Origin: an uncultured Lysobacteraceae bacterium
Lineage (GTDB): Bacteria > Pseudomonadota > Gammaproteobacteria > Xanthomonadales > Rhodanobacteraceae
Direction of reading: 5' to 3'
DNA length: 7,188 nt
Assembly: GCA_946482585.1 (NCBI GenBank)
Contig: CAMLSI010000273.1
Span: forward strand, 1 to 7,188
Both the position numbers and the translations under genes were made by a program. Below are positions 5,438-7,188 of this stretch, piece after piece. The notes beneath the pieces are model-generated. The model searched no databases. It was given only the letters and a program-made list of their open reading frames with translations, and had not been told where the DNA came from. Each line of letters starts with the position of its first letter. The first letter of the stretch is position 1.

Positions 5438-7188
5438 TCACTCGAAGCCGTTCTCGAAGATCACGTCGGTCGGGCCCGACGGCGTCGCCGGCAGCAGGCA
5501 CCAGCGATTGATCGTGCCGACGTCCTGACCGACGGAGTCGACGGCCTTCAGCGTCCAGTCGCCCGACAGCTCGGTTGCGACGAAGCCTGACAGCGGGTTG
5601 TTCGGCTTGTACGAAGCGCCCGCGGTGTAGGCGGGATTCGGGTCGGCCGCACAGTTCGTTTCGAGCGTGTTCGTCGCTGCGTCGTCGACGACGACGTTGA
5701 CGTTGTCGCCGTTGCAGCCGGAACTGCCGGTGTTGGCCGGATTGCCCGGACGCTGCAGGAATACCACCGAGGTGCTGCCCTTGGTCAGGGTCAGCGTCAG
5801 ATCGCCGACATAGGTGTGCGTCACGTCGACCGAGAGGCGCAGTCCCGTCAGCGCACCGGTGGCGGCGACGGTCTGCGTGTCGCTGATGCCGGTCGTGCTG
5901 TTGTCCGGGATCGCAAGATTCGGTGCGCGGCAGATCGCATTTTCCGTCGCGAACGAGAACGTCGGCGACGGTGCGGCGTCGCCGCAGGTATTGATCGCGA
6001 TGACGCGCCAGTAGTACGCGACGTTCGGGTTGAGCGGAGCCGCCGGCGTGAAGCCCGTGGTCGTGACGACTTCATTGGCGACGAAGCTCGCGAAGGTCGG
6101 CGACGTGGACAGCTGGAAGCGATAGCTGGCCGCGTCGGCAGCGGCGGCCCAGGTGAAGGCCGGCGTGACCGACACCGCGACGGCGTTGTTCGCCGGCGTG
6201 GTCAGTGCCGCAGCCGCAGGAACGGCAGCGGTGACGTTGAGTGTCGCCGATGCCGTGTGCTGCAACGCCGGCGTGGTCGAGTTGCCCTGGATCACGAGGC
6301 TGTAGGCGCCGCTCGCCACGCCGGCCGTGTTGCCGATCGCGAGCGTGCTGTTGGCGGCCGGATCGGACGGGACGACCGAGGCCGGCGTGAACGTGCCCGT
6401 CGAACTGCCCGGCAGTCCAGTGACCGACAGCGCGACCGGATTCGTGAAACCGGCGATGCTCTGCACGCCGATGCCGAGATTGGCCGGCTGGCCGGCGCAG
6501 ACGGCGACCGCGGTCGGCGTCGTCGTCAGCGCGAAGTCCGGAGACGAGTTGACCTGGAAACTGCCGGTCGCGGCGAGCGCGTATTTCTGCGGACCCTGCG
6601 CGACGGCGATGCCGCGCACCCGAATCTGGTAGTTGCCGGCCGTCGGGTTCGCCAATGTGATGCGGTGAACGTTGTTGCGGTTGTCGTAGTTGGCCGTGGT
6701 GGTGTCCTGGATCGGATTCGCGTTGGTCACCGAGAAATTCGCCGGCAGCTTCTGCGTCCAGACATCGCCGTTGGGCGCGACGACTTCGAGGCGCAGCGAA
6801 TTGACGAGCGCGGGATTGGCGTTGACCGCGGCGGCCTTGTCGGTCCAGGTCAGCGCGATGCTGAGCGGAGCGCCTGCCGAGACGACGAGGTTGTGCGTGT
6901 CCTGGCCGCCGGTCGCGAGGCCCGTCGGTGCGTCATGGATGTAGAGCCGGCTCGCGTCTCCGTTGAAGTAGAGCGAGTTGTCGAGCAGGATGCGGCCGAA
7001 ACCCTGGGTCTGGCCCGGCGCGACGCTCGCACCGGTGCCGGTCATCGTCGCGGCGCCCGAGATCAGGATGGCCTTGATCAGCGCACCGGACGGATTCGCG
7101 ATCGCGTTGGCCTGCACCTTCTGGCCGGTCGGATAGAAGCCGCGCTGCAGGTATTCGCGCACGAGGGCGGCGAGACCGGCCGCGGTCG
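5438..7188 (-). CDS. Secreted S8 (subtilisin/KP-43-like) serine protease, C-terminal part with Ig-like, Fn3-like and P domains (5' end outside window)
   Basis: The frame is open to the right edge and ends in TGA at 5440-5438, leaving 582 visible residues. Numbering from the first visible residue: 1-58 is the tail of the S8 catalytic domain (TAAGLAALVREYL, then GALIKAILISGAA), which normally follows the catalytic Ser; the Asp, His and Ser themselves lie outside. Residues about 60-210 form the KP-43-type jelly roll (GFGRILLD at 62, LTWTD at 112, NNVHRITL at 171, PQKYAL at 199). Residues 214-321 look Ig-like and 326-415 fibronectin-III-like (SYRFQLSTSPTF, YYWRVIAIN). Residues 418-566 form a proprotein-convertase P domain (IPDNSTTGISDT, HTYVGDLTLTL, ELSGDWTLKAVD). 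The protein ends in DVIFENGFE (574-582). It is probably exported and degrades extracellular protein; six Cys in the accessory domains fit disulfides outside the cytoplasm. A GTG at 7162 is internal, not a start. A strong hairpin begins 7 bases after the stop. Confidence 0.92.
   Translation of the reverse strand, partial: TAAGLAALVREYLQRGFYPTGQKVQANAIANPSGALIKAILISGAATMTGTGASVAPGQTQGFGRILLDNSLYFNGDASRLYIHDAPTGLATGGQDTHNLVVSAGAPLSIALTWTDKAAAVNANPALVNSLRLEVVAPNGDVWTQKLPANFSVTNANPIQDTTTANYDNRNNVHRITLANPTAGNYQIRVRGIAVAQGPQKYALAATGSFQVNSSPDFALTTTPTAVAVCAGQPANLGIGVQSIAGFTNPVALSVTGLPGSSTGTFTPASVVPSDPAANSTLAIGNTAGVASGAYSLVIQGNSTTPALQHTASATLNVTAAVPAAAALTTPANNAVAVSVTPAFTWAAAADAASYRFQLSTSPTFASFVANEVVTTTGFTPAAPLNPNVAYYWRVIAINTCGDAAPSPTFSFATENAICRAPNLAIPDNSTTGISDTQTVAATGALTGLRLSVDVTHTYVGDLTLTLTKGSTSVVFLQRPGNPANTGSSGCNGDNVNVVVDDAATNTLETNCAADPNPAYTAGASYKPNNPLSGFVATELSGDWTLKAVDSVGQDVGTINRWCLLPATPSGPTDVIFENGFE

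Noticed and set aside
5255..5590. Plus-strand frame after zur as a small hypothetical gene
   Set aside because: It passes through the terminator hairpins and into the antisense of the protease gene; no ribosome-binding site or recognisable sequence.
1..7188. Defence system, CRISPR, prophage or mobile element
   Set aside because: All genes are recognisable housekeeping or secreted enzymes, and no transposase, integrase, spaced repeats or attachment sites are visible.

Overview
This window is high-GC DNA with densely packed housekeeping genes. It looks like a chromosome segment of a Gram-negative gammaproteobacterium, most likely from the order Xanthomonadales/Lysobacterales (Lysobacter, Dokdonella or Rudaea type). 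Three things support this: the conserved block yhdP - tldD - darP(yjgA) - pmbA; the outer-membrane-related YhdP protein; and a secreted multidomain subtilase ending in ...IFENGFE, a tail I recall from secreted proteins of that group. The family assignment is an inference, because there is no rRNA or other marker.

Layout. Positions 1-1194 (+) hold the C-terminal part of YhdP, an AsmA-like protein for phospholipid transport to the outer membrane. A 99-base gap follows, then tldD (1294-2736, +), the metal-binding subunit of the TldD/TldE protease. A 13-base convergent gap, filled by a 12-bp palindrome, separates it from darP/yjgA (2750-3292, -), a 50S ribosome assembly factor. Only 39 bases further on, divergently transcribed, lies pmbA/tldE (3332-4693, +), the partner subunit of TldD. 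A zinc uptake regulator, zur (4718-5236, +), follows pmbA by 24 bases and is probably co-transcribed with it. Positions 5237-5437 are non-coding and hold two near-identical GC-rich hairpin terminators plus a third hairpin between them. Positions 5438-7188 (-) are the C-terminal 582 residues of a secreted S8 (subtilisin/KP-43-like) protease with jelly-roll, Ig-like, fibronectin-III-like and P domains; its catalytic domain lies mostly beyond the right edge.

How it fits together. TldD and PmbA form a heteromeric zinc protease, so the two genes on either side of darP work as one unit. Zur, encoded directly after pmbA, would sense zinc through four regulatory-site residues that are all conserved here, and it carries an unusual His-rich N-terminus. 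The subtilase is a separate convergent unit, insulated by the hairpins.

I see no mobile element, CRISPR array, tRNA, rRNA or obviously new multigene system. The points most worth a second look are the GFE C-terminal tail of the protease, the His-rich Zur N-terminus and its position next to a zinc-protease gene, the twin hairpins, and the very tight divergent darP/pmbA arrangement.
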